Source: Bacillota bacterium (GTDB taxonomy: Bacteria; Bacillota; Clostridia; Lachnospirales; Lachnospiraceae). From it: a stretch of 64,000 nucleotides of DNA. Positions 52,784-61,990 of this stretch are shown here, piece by piece. The notes under the pieces were generated by a model. That model saw only the letters and a program-made list of their open reading frames with translations. It was not told the DNA's origin and searched no databases. The position numbers and the translations under genes were made by a program. Numbering within the stretch: the first letter of the stretch is position 1; each line of letters starts with the position of its first letter. The stretch spans positions 1 through 64,000 of the forward strand of contig JAFAGA010000019.1 in assembly GCA_023423045.1 (NCBI GenBank), given 5' to 3'.

Positions 52784-52868
52784 TTGTGACGGAATAGTCA
52801 TAAATAGCTCAGGTTCAGATAATCGATTGATAACGACGAGGGGTACACAAAAGGTACCACTCTTATGC

Positions 52869-52924
52869 ATGGAAAAGCCCTGTGAATAAGGTCCGCCTTG
52901 TCTATGGGCTTTTCCATGGTTTTA
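52869..52924 (+). terminator. Terminator between acpP and rnc
   Basis: Perfect 12-base arms ATGGAAAAGCCC (52869-52880) and GGGCTTTTCCAT (52906-52917), then GGTTTT. Because rnc starts just 25 bases later it may act as an attenuator, or as an RNase III-type processing hairpin. Confidence 0.65.
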
Positions 52925-52949
52925 ACGAAAGGAGGCAAGATACACCCGT

Positions 52950-53657
52950 ATGAGTTTACGCAAAAAACCGGACACATCCCTGTTGGCTTTGGAGAGCAGA
53001 ATAAAATATCATTTTAACGATCCCTCCATTCTATATCATGCTCTGTCCCATAGCTCCTATGCCAATGAGATGAGAATGAACAAGGAAGAGAGCAATGAGC
53101 GTCTTGAGTTTTTGGGGGATGCTGTGCTTGAACTTGTCACCAGCGAATATGTGTATCAGGAATATGAAAATCTGTCCGAAGGTGATTTGACCAAGCTGAG
53201 GGCCAGTATTGTATGTGAGCAGACCCTGTCTGCCTGTGCCAGGGATTTGAGGATAGGCGATTATTTATTCCTGGGAAGGGGCGAGGATATCTGCGGAGGA
53301 AGGGAAAGGGATTCCATATTGTCCGATGCGTTGGAAGCGGTGATTGGAGCAATCTATCTCGACGGTGGTTTTACTAATGCAAAAGAGTTTATCAGAGGCT
53401 TCATATTAGCCAATCTAAAGAATAAAGACCTCTTTTTCGATAGCAAGACTATCTTACAGGAAATCGTCCAAAACAATAACAATGGACAAAAGCTCCGTTA
53501 CAAATTAATATCGGAGGAAGGCCCGGACCATAATAAAACCTTTACGGTTGCCGTATTTGTGGGGAATGAGGAGATCGGTACCGGTGCCGGCAGGACGAAA
53601 AAGGCTGCGGAACAGGAGGCTGCTTACCAGGCAATCCAGAAATTGCGCAGCAAATAA
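52950..53657 (+). CDS. rnc: Ribonuclease III
   Basis: Double-strand-specific endoribonuclease for rRNA and mRNA processing. The 235-residue protein has the catalytic signature NERLEFLGDAVLEL, the second acidic cluster DALEAVIGAIYLDGG, and a C-terminal dsRNA-binding domain (about 160-230) with GAGRTKKAAEQEAA. The best ribosome-binding site, AAAGGAGG, lies 14 bases before the ATG, longer than usual; no closer in-frame start exists. A strong hairpin sits just upstream, raising the possibility of self-cleavage control. smc follows after 41 bases. Confidence 0.95.
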   Translation: MSLRKKPDTSLLALESRIKYHFNDPSILYHALSHSSYANEMRMNKEESNERLEFLGDAVLELVTSEYVYQEYENLSEGDLTKLRASIVCEQTLSACARDLRIGDYLFLGRGEDICGGRERDSILSDALEAVIGAIYLDGGFTNAKEFIRGFILANLKNKDLFFDSKTILQEIVQNNNNGQKLRYKLISEEGPDHNKTFTVAVFVGNEEIGTGAGRTKKAAEQEAAYQAIQKLRSK

Positions 53658-53698
53658 AGTAGTAAGGCTGTTCAGATGAAATAGATGGGAGACTATGG

Positions 53699-56600
53699 AT
53701 GTATTTAAAAAGTATTGAGGTTCACGGTTTTAAATCCTTTGCCAATAAAATGCTGCTGGAGTTTCATGACGGCATCACCGGCATTGTCGGACCCAACGGC
53801 AGCGGTAAGAGTAATGTTGCCGATGCTGTCCGATGGGTGCTGGGCGAGCAGAGCGCGAAACAGCTGCGCGGATCAAAAATGGAAGATGTTATCTTTTCCG
53901 GAACCCAGATGCGTAAGCCTCTGGGTTATGCGTATGTCGCCATAACGCTGGATAATTCCGACCATAAGCTGCCGATCGAATATGATGAGGTAACGGTTGC
54001 CAGAAGAGTATACCGCTCCGGCGAGAGCGAATACCTGATTAACGGAACCCCCTGCCGCTTAAAGGATGTCAATGAACTGTTTATGGACACCGGAATCGGC
54101 AAGGAAGGCTATTCCATTATCGGACAGGGACAGATCGATAAGATTTTGAGCGGTAAGCCGGAGGATCGCCGGGAATTATTTGACGAAGCGGCCGGAATTG
54201 TTAAATTCAAGCGACGAAAATATGCGGCGGAAAAGAATCTGGAGGAAGAAAAGCTAAATCTGTCCCGCATCACCGATATCCTGAAGGAAATAGAGAAGCA
54301 GCTGTCACCTCTGGAGAAGCAGTCGGCAGTGGCCAGGATTTATTTGAAATTAAAGGAAGAGTTAAAGGGTCTTGAGATAAATCAATATCTGCAGGAATAT
54401 GAGAGGATTCGCAGCCAAAAGGAGCAGCTGGAAGAAAAGCTGGTCATTGCGGCTTCGGATTATGAACAGACCAAAGCAGAATATGAGAATACCAAGGAAG
54501 AATATGTCCGTCTGGAACAGCAGCTGGAGGAATGCGATCGGACAATTGAAGAGAATAAGAACGTCTTCAACGAACGGAAGCTGCAGAAGGAAAAGGCGGA
54601 GGGTGAGATCAAGGTTCTCAGGGAGCAGATCAGCAGCCTGCAGCAAAGTGATGTATATGTTCGCAGCCGGATTGAGAACATGCAGAAGGATCTGGAAGCT
54701 AAAAAGACGGAAGAACAGGGGTATCTTACCGAAAAGGAAGCCATTGACCATAATATTGCCAATATGGATGATCTCCTCAGCGCCGCGCTGGATGAGCTGA
54801 ATCGAATCAAGGAAGGCATTCTGGCAGATACAAGAGCCATTGAAGAATGCAATAACGGCATCTTTGAATATTTGAACATCAACTCGGGTATTAAAGGTAA
54901 TATGCAGCGCTATGAAACCATGCTGGAGCAGAATACTCTTCGCAAGGCGGATTTAAACCAACGGATTCTGAAAAATAAGAGCGAAGAATGTCTCTATAAT
55001 GAAACCATAGAATCTCATACTCAGAATTTGAATCGGATTGCCGGAATGATCACAGAGCAGACAAAGAAGGCTGCAGCAGCAGAGGAGGCCATTACTCAGG
55101 CACAAGTGCTGATTGACTCTGCCGGCAAAGAATACAACGAGATACAAGCCAGATATATGGGGGAGCAATCCCGCCTGGATTCCCTTATGAACCTGACGGA
55201 ACGGTATGAGGGCTACGGCATCAGCATCAAGAAGGTTATGGAGAGAAAACCCCATATGCCTGGGATCGTAGGTGTGGTGGCAGATATCATCAAGGTGGAT
55301 AAAGCTTATGAAACCGCCATTGAAACTGCTCTTGGCGGGGCGATACAGAATATTGTTACCGAAGATGAGGGGACCGCGAAAGAACTCATTGGGTATTTAA
55401 AAAAGAACAAATTCGGCAGGGCAACCTTTCTGCCTCTTACTAATATCTCTGCTGGAAATAGCCAGCCGGGAGAGAAGGCTCTTCGTGAGCCCGGCGTGCT
55501 GGGAACAGCCAGCCGGCTGGTGGAAGCGGATTCAAAATTTAATGCGTTAATCGACTATCTTTTGGGACGCATCATCGTAGTGGACCACATCGACCATGCC
55601 ACCAGTATGGCAAGAAAATATAATCATACCCTCCGGATTGTAACTCTGGAAGGCGAATTACTGACTCCCGGAGGCTCCATCTCCGGCGGTGCCTATAAGA
55701 ATGCCAGCAATCTCCTGGGAAGAAGAAGGGAGATCGAGGAGATGGAGGAAGCGGTTCTGGCTCTGAAGCGTCAGTCTCAGGAACTGCTTTCCCGGCGGGA
55801 GGAAGCCCGGGATACCCGATCCAGGCTTCGGGAAGAGCTGGAGTCTATTAAGACATTGCTGCAGGAAAAGCTGCTGGAGCAAAACACCATAAGCATGAAT
55901 CTGGAGCGGGAGAAAGCCAGGAAGGCAGAGTCTGAGGCTGTTTACCAGGAATATGTCAGGGAGCTGCAGGAAATTGAGTTCCAGGCCAGGGAGCTGAAGG
56001 AACAGCTGCAAAAGCTCGAAGAAACCCTGTCCCAGAATTCCAGGCTTAACCGGGAGAAGGAAGAACAGATTGAGCTCCTGAACAAAAAGCTGGAAGAGGA
56101 ACGGAGCCTGGAGCAGGAGGCAAATGAACATGCTTCCGCCCTGCGGCTGCAGATGGCCGCTCTGGAGCAGAATAACCAGTTCGCCCTGGAGAATATAAAA
56201 CGTATCAAGCGGGATATCGCCAAGCTCTACGAAGAAGAGGAGACCCTTGCGTCGGATACTCTTAAGACCGCCGGTGCAATAGAGGAAAAGAAGTCAATTA
56301 TTCACAGCACCGAGGAGCTGATTCGCTCCTTTGAACAGGAGATCCTAGGTCTGGAGGAAAAGATTCGGGAACAGACGGCCCGCCGGGAACAGATTACCGG
56401 AATTCATAAGAATTTCTTTGCCAAAAGGGAAGAGTTGTCCAATCGCATGAATGAGCTTGATAAGGAGATCTTCCGGCTGAACGGCCAGAGGGACAAGCTG
56501 GCGGAACAGAGCGATCAGCAGAGCAATTACATGTGGGAGGAATATGAGCTTACTTACTCCACTGCGGTATTGTATCCGATGGAAGAGGAGATCAGTCCGG

Positions 56601-57256
56601 CACAGGGGAAGAAGCTCATCTCCGAGATTAAGTCAAAGATCCGGGAACTTGGCGATGTTAATGTCAACGCCATTGAAGATTATCGCAGCTTATCCGAGCG
56701 TTATGAGTTTTTACAGGCCCAGCGTGAGGATCTGGTCAGGGCGGAGGAAGCCCTGCAGCAGATTATCCTGGAGCTGGATACTGAGATGAGGATTCAATTC
56801 CTGGAGAAGTTCAAAGCAATTAATGAAGAATTCGACCTTGTATTTAAGGAGCTTTTCGGCGGCGGTCATGCTGATCTGGAGCTGACGGACAGTGAGGATA
56901 TCCTGGAAGCCGGGATTCGGATCAATGCCCAGCCTCCGGGGAAAAAGCTGCAGAATATGATGCAGCTCTCCGGCGGTGAGAAAGCGCTGACCGCCATCTC
57001 CTTATTGTTCGCAATTCAGAATCTGAAGCCGTCCCCCTTCTGCTTATTGGATGAGATAGAAGCTGCGTTGGATGATTCCAATGTTGGCCGTTTCGCAAAG
57101 TACTTGCATAAGCTGACTCAGGACACCCAGTTCATCATCATAACCCACCGAAGAGGAACCATGGCGGCGGCGGATATCCTGTACGGTATCACTATGCAGG
57201 AAAAGGGAGTATCCACCCTGGTGTCGGTAAGCTTAATCGAAGGGGAACTAAAGTAA
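53699..57256 (+). CDS. smc: Chromosome segregation protein SMC
   Basis: Condensin ATPase that compacts and segregates the chromosome with ScpA and ScpB (encoded at 13197-14542). The 1185 residues show all parts. Walker A is GPNGSGKSN near residues 32-40. Two long coiled coils flank the hinge (about 520-640, with MPGIVGVVADIIKV and GGSISGG). The ABC signature is LSGGEKALTAISLL, and Walker B is PFCLLDEIEAALDDSNVGRF. GGGAG lies 9 bases before the ATG. The order rnc-smc-ftsY is the standard Firmicute one. Confidence 0.97.
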   Translation: MYLKSIEVHGFKSFANKMLLEFHDGITGIVGPNGSGKSNVADAVRWVLGEQSAKQLRGSKMEDVIFSGTQMRKPLGYAYVAITLDNSDHKLPIEYDEVTVARRVYRSGESEYLINGTPCRLKDVNELFMDTGIGKEGYSIIGQGQIDKILSGKPEDRRELFDEAAGIVKFKRRKYAAEKNLEEEKLNLSRITDILKEIEKQLSPLEKQSAVARIYLKLKEELKGLEINQYLQEYERIRSQKEQLEEKLVIAASDYEQTKAEYENTKEEYVRLEQQLEECDRTIEENKNVFNERKLQKEKAEGEIKVLREQISSLQQSDVYVRSRIENMQKDLEAKKTEEQGYLTEKEAIDHNIANMDDLLSAALDELNRIKEGILADTRAIEECNNGIFEYLNINSGIKGNMQRYETMLEQNTLRKADLNQRILKNKSEECLYNETIESHTQNLNRIAGMITEQTKKAAAAEEAITQAQVLIDSAGKEYNEIQARYMGEQSRLDSLMNLTERYEGYGISIKKVMERKPHMPGIVGVVADIIKVDKAYETAIETALGGAIQNIVTEDEGTAKELIGYLKKNKFGRATFLPLTNISAGNSQPGEKALREPGVLGTASRLVEADSKFNALIDYLLGRIIVVDHIDHATSMARKYNHTLRIVTLEGELLTPGGSISGGAYKNASNLLGRRREIEEMEEAVLALKRQSQELLSRREEARDTRSRLREELESIKTLLQEKLLEQNTISMNLEREKARKAESEAVYQEYVRELQEIEFQARELKEQLQKLEETLSQNSRLNREKEEQIELLNKKLEEERSLEQEANEHASALRLQMAALEQNNQFALENIKRIKRDIAKLYEEEETLASDTLKTAGAIEEKKSIIHSTEELIRSFEQEILGLEEKIREQTARREQITGIHKNFFAKREELSNRMNELDKEIFRLNGQRDKLAEQSDQQSNYMWEEYELTYSTAVLYPMEEEISPAQGKKLISEIKSKIRELGDVNVNAIEDYRSLSERYEFLQAQREDLVRAEEALQQIILELDTEMRIQFLEKFKAINEEFDLVFKELFGGGHADLELTDSEDILEAGIRINAQPPGKKLQNMMQLSGGEKALTAISLLFAIQNLKPSPFCLLDEIEAALDDSNVGRFAKYLHKLTQDTQFIIITHRRGTMAAADILYGITMQEKGVSTLVSVSLIEGELK

Positions 57257-57383
57257 AAGGTGGTAACAGTTCAGTCTGTGCAAAAAGGGGATGTCAGAAT
57301 ACTGCAGGCTGAACAGTTGCAAAACATGAAAGATTTGTCTTGCCAGTATGGCAATGTAATGATATTATGAACTTTAATAAAAA

Positions 57384-57419
57384 CTGCGAAGTTCCTGCTT
57401 TTGCACTTGGAATTCGCAG
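57384..57419. other. Hairpin in the smc-ftsY gap
   Basis: Arms CTGCGAA (57384-57390) and TTCGCAG (57413-57419), with a further TTCC/GGAA pairing inside. It ends 25 bases before ftsY, without a T run. A second imperfect hairpin (GTTCAG / CTGAAC) lies at about 57269-57314. Confidence 0.4.
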
Positions 57420-57443
57420 CATAGCGGTAGAATGGAGATTTTT

Positions 57444-58376
57444 ATGGGAGAGAATAAACCAGGATTTTTCGGTAAATTAGTACAGGGATTGGCCAAGACA
57501 AGGAACAGCATTGCCAATGGAATTGACGCGATATTCAGCGGCTTTTCCAGTATTGACGATGATTTTTATGAGGAATTGGAGGAGATTCTGATTATGGCGG
57601 ATCTGGGCATCAATACAACCACAGCCATCTTAGAGAATCTCAGGGAAAAAGTAAAGGAAAATAAAATAAAGGATCCGGCGGAATGCAGGCAGCTGTTAAT
57701 CTCCAGTATGAAGGAACAGATGAAGCTGGAGGACACCGCCTATGAATTTGAGAACAGAAAGTCCGTGGTGCTGCTAATCGGAGTAAACGGTGTGGGAAAG
57801 ACCACCTCCGTAGGAAAGTTAGCAGGACAGATGAAGGATCAGGGAAAGAAAGTTATGGTTGCCGCTGCGGACACCTTCCGTGCCGCTGCCATTGAACAAT
57901 TGACCGAATGGGCCCACAGAGCCAATGTGGATATCATTGCCCAGAAGGAAGGGTCCGATCCTGCGGCAGTGATCTACGATGCGGTCATTGCGGCAAAGTC
58001 CAGGAATGCCGATGTTCTTCTGTGTGATACGGCAGGACGTCTTCATAACAAGAAAAACCTCATGGAAGAGTTAAAGAAAATCAACCGGGTAATCGAGCGG
58101 GAATATCCGGAGGCTTATCGTGAGACGCTGGTGGTTTTAGACGGGACCACGGGACAGAATGCCCTGGCTCAGGCCAAGGAATTTAATGAGGTTGCGGATA
58201 TCACCGGAATTGTTCTTACGAAGCTTGATGGGACTGCCAAGGGTGGAATCGCAATTGCGATTCAGTCGGAGCTCGGCATACCCGTAAAATATATCGGCAT
58301 CGGTGAGAAAATTGACGATCTGCAGAAATTCGATGCAGATGCCTTTGTCAATGCCCTGTTCGAGAAAAACGAGTAA
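57444..58376 (+). CDS. ftsY: Signal recognition particle receptor FtsY
   Basis: GTPase receptor that docks SRP-ribosome complexes at the membrane. The 310-residue form is short, lacking a long acidic A domain, as usual in Firmicutes. The NG domain shows GVNGVGKTTSVGKLAGQ (G1), DTFRAAAIEQL, DTAGRLHNKKNLMEEL (G3) and TKLDGTAKGG (G4). The ATG at 57444 has GGAG 7 bases upstream. The 175-base gap to smc contains two hairpins and no gene. Confidence 0.95.
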   Translation: MGENKPGFFGKLVQGLAKTRNSIANGIDAIFSGFSSIDDDFYEELEEILIMADLGINTTTAILENLREKVKENKIKDPAECRQLLISSMKEQMKLEDTAYEFENRKSVVLLIGVNGVGKTTSVGKLAGQMKDQGKKVMVAAADTFRAAAIEQLTEWAHRANVDIIAQKEGSDPAAVIYDAVIAAKSRNADVLLCDTAGRLHNKKNLMEELKKINRVIEREYPEAYRETLVVLDGTTGQNALAQAKEFNEVADITGIVLTKLDGTAKGGIAIAIQSELGIPVKYIGIGEKIDDLQKFDADAFVNALFEKNE

Positions 58377-58384
58377 TAATGCAG

Positions 58385-58422
58385 CAGTTCAGCCGGTGAG
58401 GAAAAGCATCACGGCTGAACTG
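58385..58422 (+). terminator. Hairpin after ftsY
   Basis: Arms of about 14 bases (58385-58399 and 58409-58422, one bulge) form a strong stem, but no T run follows, so termination is uncertain. A small CGTGC/GCACG hairpin follows at 58444-58457, near the next gene. Confidence 0.5.
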
Positions 58423-58475
58423 TTGTATAATAATGAATTTTAGCGTGCGACCGCACGTGGATGGAGGGTTATACC

Positions 58476-59693
58476 ATGATGACACTAGATAAGTTCGAAG
58501 AAGCTACGGAAGCCGTCAAAAAGGTGATTTTGCGCACTGAGCTGGTATATAGCGATTATTTTTCAGAAACTACCGGCAACCGGGTATACTTGAAACCTGA
58601 GAATATGCAATTTACCGGTTCCTATAAGGTTCGCGGCGCATATTACAAGATCAGCACCTTAACCAAGGAAGAGAGAAAACACGGCCTTATAACAGCATCT
58701 GCAGGCAATCATGCGCAGGGTGTTGCCTATGCCGCAAAACTTTACAATGCCAAGGCGGTTATCGTTATGCCCTCCACCACACCCTTGATCAAGGTCAACC
58801 GCACCAAGAGCTACGGTGCGGAGGTCATTCTGTACGGCAGTGTATATGACGAAGCATACCAGTATGCGCTCCAATTGTCTCAGGAGCAGGGGTATACCTT
58901 TATCCATCCCTTTAATGATGAGACGGTTTCCACCGGACAGGGAACCATTGCAATGGAAATCTTTAAAGACCTTCCTACGGTGGACATCATTCTGGCTCCC
59001 GTCGGAGGAGGAGGTTTGCTGGCAGGGGTGGCTGCCCTGGCAAAAATGTTAAATCCCAATGTAAAAGTAATCGGAGTAGAGCCGGCAGGAGCTGCCTGCA
59101 TGAAGGAATCCCTGAAGGCCGGCCATGTGATAACGCTCCCCCAGATAGATACCATCGCCGACGGCACTGCGGTAAAAACGCCCGGCGATATCATATATCC
59201 CTATGTTGAGAAATATGTTGACGATATTATTACCGTCGAGGATCAGGAGCTGATTGTCAATTTCCTCGATCTCATTGAAAACCACAAGATGGTCGTTGAG
59301 AATTCCGGCCTGCTTACCGTGGCTGCTCTCAAGCACTTGAATTGCAAGGATAAAAAGGTGGTTTCCATCCTCAGCGGGGGCAACATGGATATCATCACCG
59401 TAGCCTCCGTCGTACAGCATGGTTTAATTCAAAGGGGCCGTGTCTTTACCGTATCGGTGCTCTTACCGGACCGTCCCGGCGAACTGGTGAATGTAGCGTC
59501 CATCATAGCCAAATGCCAGGGGAATGTAATTCGCCTGGATCATAACCAGTTTGTCAGCATCAACCGCAATGCGGCGGTGGAGCTGACCATCACCATGGAG
59601 ACCTTTGGACATGAGCACAAGCAGGAGATTGTCCAGGCTTTGCTCGACCATGGCTATAACCCGAAGCTCTGCCAGCCCAATAAGCTGTATTAA
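58476..59693 (+). CDS. ilvA: Threonine ammonia-lyase with C-terminal ACT domain
   Basis: PLP enzyme that converts threonine to 2-oxobutanoate and ammonia. The 405-residue protein has the PLP lysine in TGSYKVRGAYYK, SAGNHAQGVAYAA, VGGGGLLAGVAALAK, and the LSGGNMD segment. A C-terminal ACT regulatory domain (about 330-400) begins at FTVSVLLPDRPGEL. This length and single ACT domain fit the clostridial form, which may serve isoleucine synthesis or threonine catabolism. The ATG at 58476 has GGAGG 8 bases upstream. Confidence 0.92.
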   Translation: MMTLDKFEEATEAVKKVILRTELVYSDYFSETTGNRVYLKPENMQFTGSYKVRGAYYKISTLTKEERKHGLITASAGNHAQGVAYAAKLYNAKAVIVMPSTTPLIKVNRTKSYGAEVILYGSVYDEAYQYALQLSQEQGYTFIHPFNDETVSTGQGTIAMEIFKDLPTVDIILAPVGGGGLLAGVAALAKMLNPNVKVIGVEPAGAACMKESLKAGHVITLPQIDTIADGTAVKTPGDIIYPYVEKYVDDIITVEDQELIVNFLDLIENHKMVVENSGLLTVAALKHLNCKDKKVVSILSGGNMDIITVASVVQHGLIQRGRVFTVSVLLPDRPGELVNVASIIAKCQGNVIRLDHNQFVSINRNAAVELTITMETFGHEHKQEIVQALLDHGYNPKLCQPNKLY

Positions 59694-59808
59694 CAACCTA
59701 TTATAATCGGATCTTACCGCTGTCATTGTGTATCTTATATTGGATTTTTATTGTGTTTTTACATAAAAAACCTTTATAAATTCATGAATTTTATCGTGGC
59801 GGAATTGC

Positions 59809-59837
59809 TTTACAAATATTCCCGGGATTGATATAAT
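59809..59837 (+). promoter_or_regulatory. Promoter in the ilvA-recA gap
   Basis: -35 TTTACA (59809-59814), a 17-base spacer and a perfect -10 TATAAT (59832-59837). It lies 230 bases before the recA promoter and has no gene right after it, so it probably drives the RNA annotated next. Confidence 0.65.
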
Positions 59838-59843
59838 ACAAAT

Positions 59844-60037
59844 ATCTTTATATTCTGTTATTCTCAGTCTTTTCGGGTTTTTGAAGGAACTATTTTAGGC
59901 TATGGAAGGATATCCTTCCGGACTTTGAAGAATTTTCATCAGGGAACCTCTGGAGGAGTTTTCTATGATAGAATTCCCCTGGCTTGAAAAGTTCTTGCAA
60001 GTGATAGTTGTAACCTTCTTGTATTCGGTATTTTTTC
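59844..60037 (+). ncRNA. Candidate structured non-coding RNA upstream of recA
   Basis: The roughly 190 bases after this promoter fold on paper into a long interrupted hairpin. GAAGGAACTAT (59883-59893) pairs with ATAGTT...CCTTC (60004-60018). AAGAATTTTCATCAGGGAA (59928-59946) pairs with 59974-59996. A palindrome GGAAGGATATCCTTCC lies between them at 59904-59919. A T-rich tract follows at 60030-60036. No open frame with a ribosome-binding site is present. Length and long-hairpin layout resemble 6S RNA, but I see no decisive sequence signature, so the class is open. Confidence 0.4.
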
Positions 60038-60064
60038 CACTCATGGCTTCCTGTGATTTATGTA

Positions 60065-60093
60065 TTGACATTGATTAGGAAATAAGTTAATAT
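60065..60093 (+). promoter_or_regulatory. Promoter of recA
   Basis: A perfect -35 TTGACA (60065-60070), a 17-base spacer and -10 TAATAT (60088-60093). Confidence 0.75.
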
Positions 60094-60100
60094 GGGTACA

Positions 60101-60114
60101 AGAACATTAGTTCG
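60101..60114 (+). promoter_or_regulatory. LexA (SOS) box of recA
   Basis: AGAAC-ATTA-GTTCG matches the Firmicute LexA consensus CGAAC-N4-GTTCG at 9 of 10 defined positions. It sits at the expected transcription start, just after the -10 box, a classic place for repression. Confidence 0.75.
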
Positions 60115-60153
60115 TATATTGGAGGGATACCTTCATAAAAAGGGAGATTAATT

Positions 60154-61179
60154 ATGGCAAAGGATGATAAAATAAGAGCTCTGGAATCGGCTCTGGCGCA
60201 GATTGAAAAGCAGTATGGCAAGGGTTCCATCATGAAGCTTGGTGATACGAATGCCAATATGAATATTGAAACTATTCCGACCGGATCCATCAGTTTAGAT
60301 ATTGCATTGGGTCTTGGCGGAGTTCCGAGGGGAAGAATTCTGGAGATTTACGGTCCGGAAGCCAGCGGTAAGACAACTGTCGCATTACATATGGTTGCGG
60401 AAGTACAGAGAAGGAGCGGTATTGCCGGCTTTATCGACGCGGAGCACGCATTGGATCCGGTATATGCCAAGAAGATCGGTGTGGATATTGACAACCTGTA
60501 TATTTCACAGCCGGATAACGGAGAACAGGCCCTTGAGATAACGGAGACTATGGTACGTTCCGGAGCAGTAGATATTATTATTGTAGACTCTGTAGCCGCT
60601 TTGGTTCCCCGGGCTGAAATTGACGGTGAGATGGGAGACTCCCACGTGGGTCTTCAGGCAAGATTGATGTCCCAGGCACTTCGAAAGCTTACTGCGGTCA
60701 TCAGTAAATCCAATTGTATCGTGGTGTTCATCAATCAGCTGCGTGAAAAGGTTGGTGTTATGTTTGGTAATCCCGAGACCACCACAGGTGGACGTGCCTT
60801 GAAGTTCTACTCCTCCATCCGTCTGGATGTCAGAAGAATAGAATCCTTGAAGCAGGGCGGGGAGGTTGTCGGTAACAGAACTCGTATCAAGGTTGTTAAG
60901 AATAAGATCGCTCCTCCGTTCAAGGAGGCTGAATTTGATATCATGTTCGGCAAGGGTATTTCGAGAGAGGGAGATATTCTTGACCTGGCTGCCGATGCGG
61001 GTATCGTCATCAAGAGCGGTGCCTGGTTTGCTTATAACGATGCTAAGATTGGTCAGGGGCGGGAGAATGCAAAGCAGTATTTATTGGATAATCCTGTGAT
61101 TTGCGAGGAGATTGAAGAAAAAGTAAGAGAAAAATATATGCTTCGTCCTGCGAAGGAGCAAAAAGAAGAACAGGAATAA
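60154..61179 (+). CDS. recA: Recombinase RecA
   Basis: DNA strand-exchange protein and SOS co-protease. The 341-residue product has Walker A GPEASGKTT (about residues 67-75), the AEHALDP segment, Walker B IIIVDSVAALVP, loop L2 region MFGNPETTTGG, and a C-terminal domain with an acidic tail. AGGGAG lies 8 bases before the ATG. A LexA-type operator overlies its transcription start. recX follows after 133 bases. Confidence 0.98.
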   Translation: MAKDDKIRALESALAQIEKQYGKGSIMKLGDTNANMNIETIPTGSISLDIALGLGGVPRGRILEIYGPEASGKTTVALHMVAEVQRRSGIAGFIDAEHALDPVYAKKIGVDIDNLYISQPDNGEQALEITETMVRSGAVDIIIVDSVAALVPRAEIDGEMGDSHVGLQARLMSQALRKLTAVISKSNCIVVFINQLREKVGVMFGNPETTTGGRALKFYSSIRLDVRRIESLKQGGEVVGNRTRIKVVKNKIAPPFKEAEFDIMFGKGISREGDILDLAADAGIVIKSGAWFAYNDAKIGQGRENAKQYLLDNPVICEEIEEKVREKYMLRPAKEQKEEQE

Positions 61180-61312
61180 TTTTTGCCGGTCATTTTACGG
61201 ATCATAATATTACAGGCTGTCTCCGACAGAGAAGAGATATGGTTAGACTCCTTTGTAAACCAGCGCTTTCTCTGTACGAGAACAGCCTTTCTTAATGGAA
61301 GGCGGTTATCCT

Positions 61313-61918
61313 ATGCAGATCACACAATTGATAAAAGCAAAGAAGACTGGATTAAAGGTATTCATCGATGAAGAATATGCTTTTCTTCTATCCGAAGACG
61401 AACTGGAAAAATATAATCTAAAAGAAGGGGACAATATCACGATGAAGCTCTACGAGGAGCTGCGGGATAAGGTGGTCTATCCACGGGCTGTTCAAAAAGC
61501 TCTCTCCTTATTGAAGTTCATGGAGCGCTGCGAACAGGAACTACGGTCTAAGCTGGTGCAGGAGGCGTATCCTCAGGAGGTTGTTGACCGTGTGATTGAT
61601 TATGTATATCACTATGGTTATCTGGATGATGAACGCTTTGCGTCCGGCTTTGTACGCTCCAGAAAAAACCGCAAAAGTAAGTTGATGATTAAGACAGAGC
61701 TGCTTCAAAAGGGAGTCGCACGCGAGCTGATTGATCTGGTTTTCCAGGAAGAATACGAGAACGAGGAGTCTGAAGATGCGGAGCTGATTGCCATACAAAA
61801 GGCCATCGCTAAAAAGACCAGGGATCCGGCCGCATTATCCCCCGAGGATAAGCAAAAGCTGATTACCTCCCTATACCGAAAGGGATTTGATTTGAGCAAA
61901 ATCAAGCTGTTGCTGTAA
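61313..61918 (+). CDS. recX: Regulatory protein RecX
   Basis: RecX modulates RecA filaments. The 201-residue, helix-rich protein shows the tandem three-helix repeats of the family: ALSLLKFMERCEQELRSKL, VDRVIDYVYHYGYLDDERFASGFVRSR and a later LYRKGFDLSKIKLLL. The ATG at 61313 has GGAAGG about 10 bases upstream; an ATG 18 bases earlier is an alternative. Position after recA is the usual one. Confidence 0.92.
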   Translation: MQITQLIKAKKTGLKVFIDEEYAFLLSEDELEKYNLKEGDNITMKLYEELRDKVVYPRAVQKALSLLKFMERCEQELRSKLVQEAYPQEVVDRVIDYVYHYGYLDDERFASGFVRSRKNRKSKLMIKTELLQKGVARELIDLVFQEEYENEESEDAELIAIQKAIAKKTRDPAALSPEDKQKLITSLYRKGFDLSKIKLLL

Positions 61919-61923
61919 CTGGA

Positions 61924-61975
61924 AAATCAGACATCCATTCACAATTATGTGGGCAGATGTCTGATTTCTTTTTCT
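61924..61975. terminator. Terminator of recX
   Basis: Perfect 12-base arms AAATCAGACATC (61924-61935) and GATGTCTGATTT (61956-61967) followed by CTTTTTC. It separates recX from the convergent peptidase gene and may serve both. Confidence 0.8.
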
Positions 61976-61990
61976 GCATTACTATAATCT

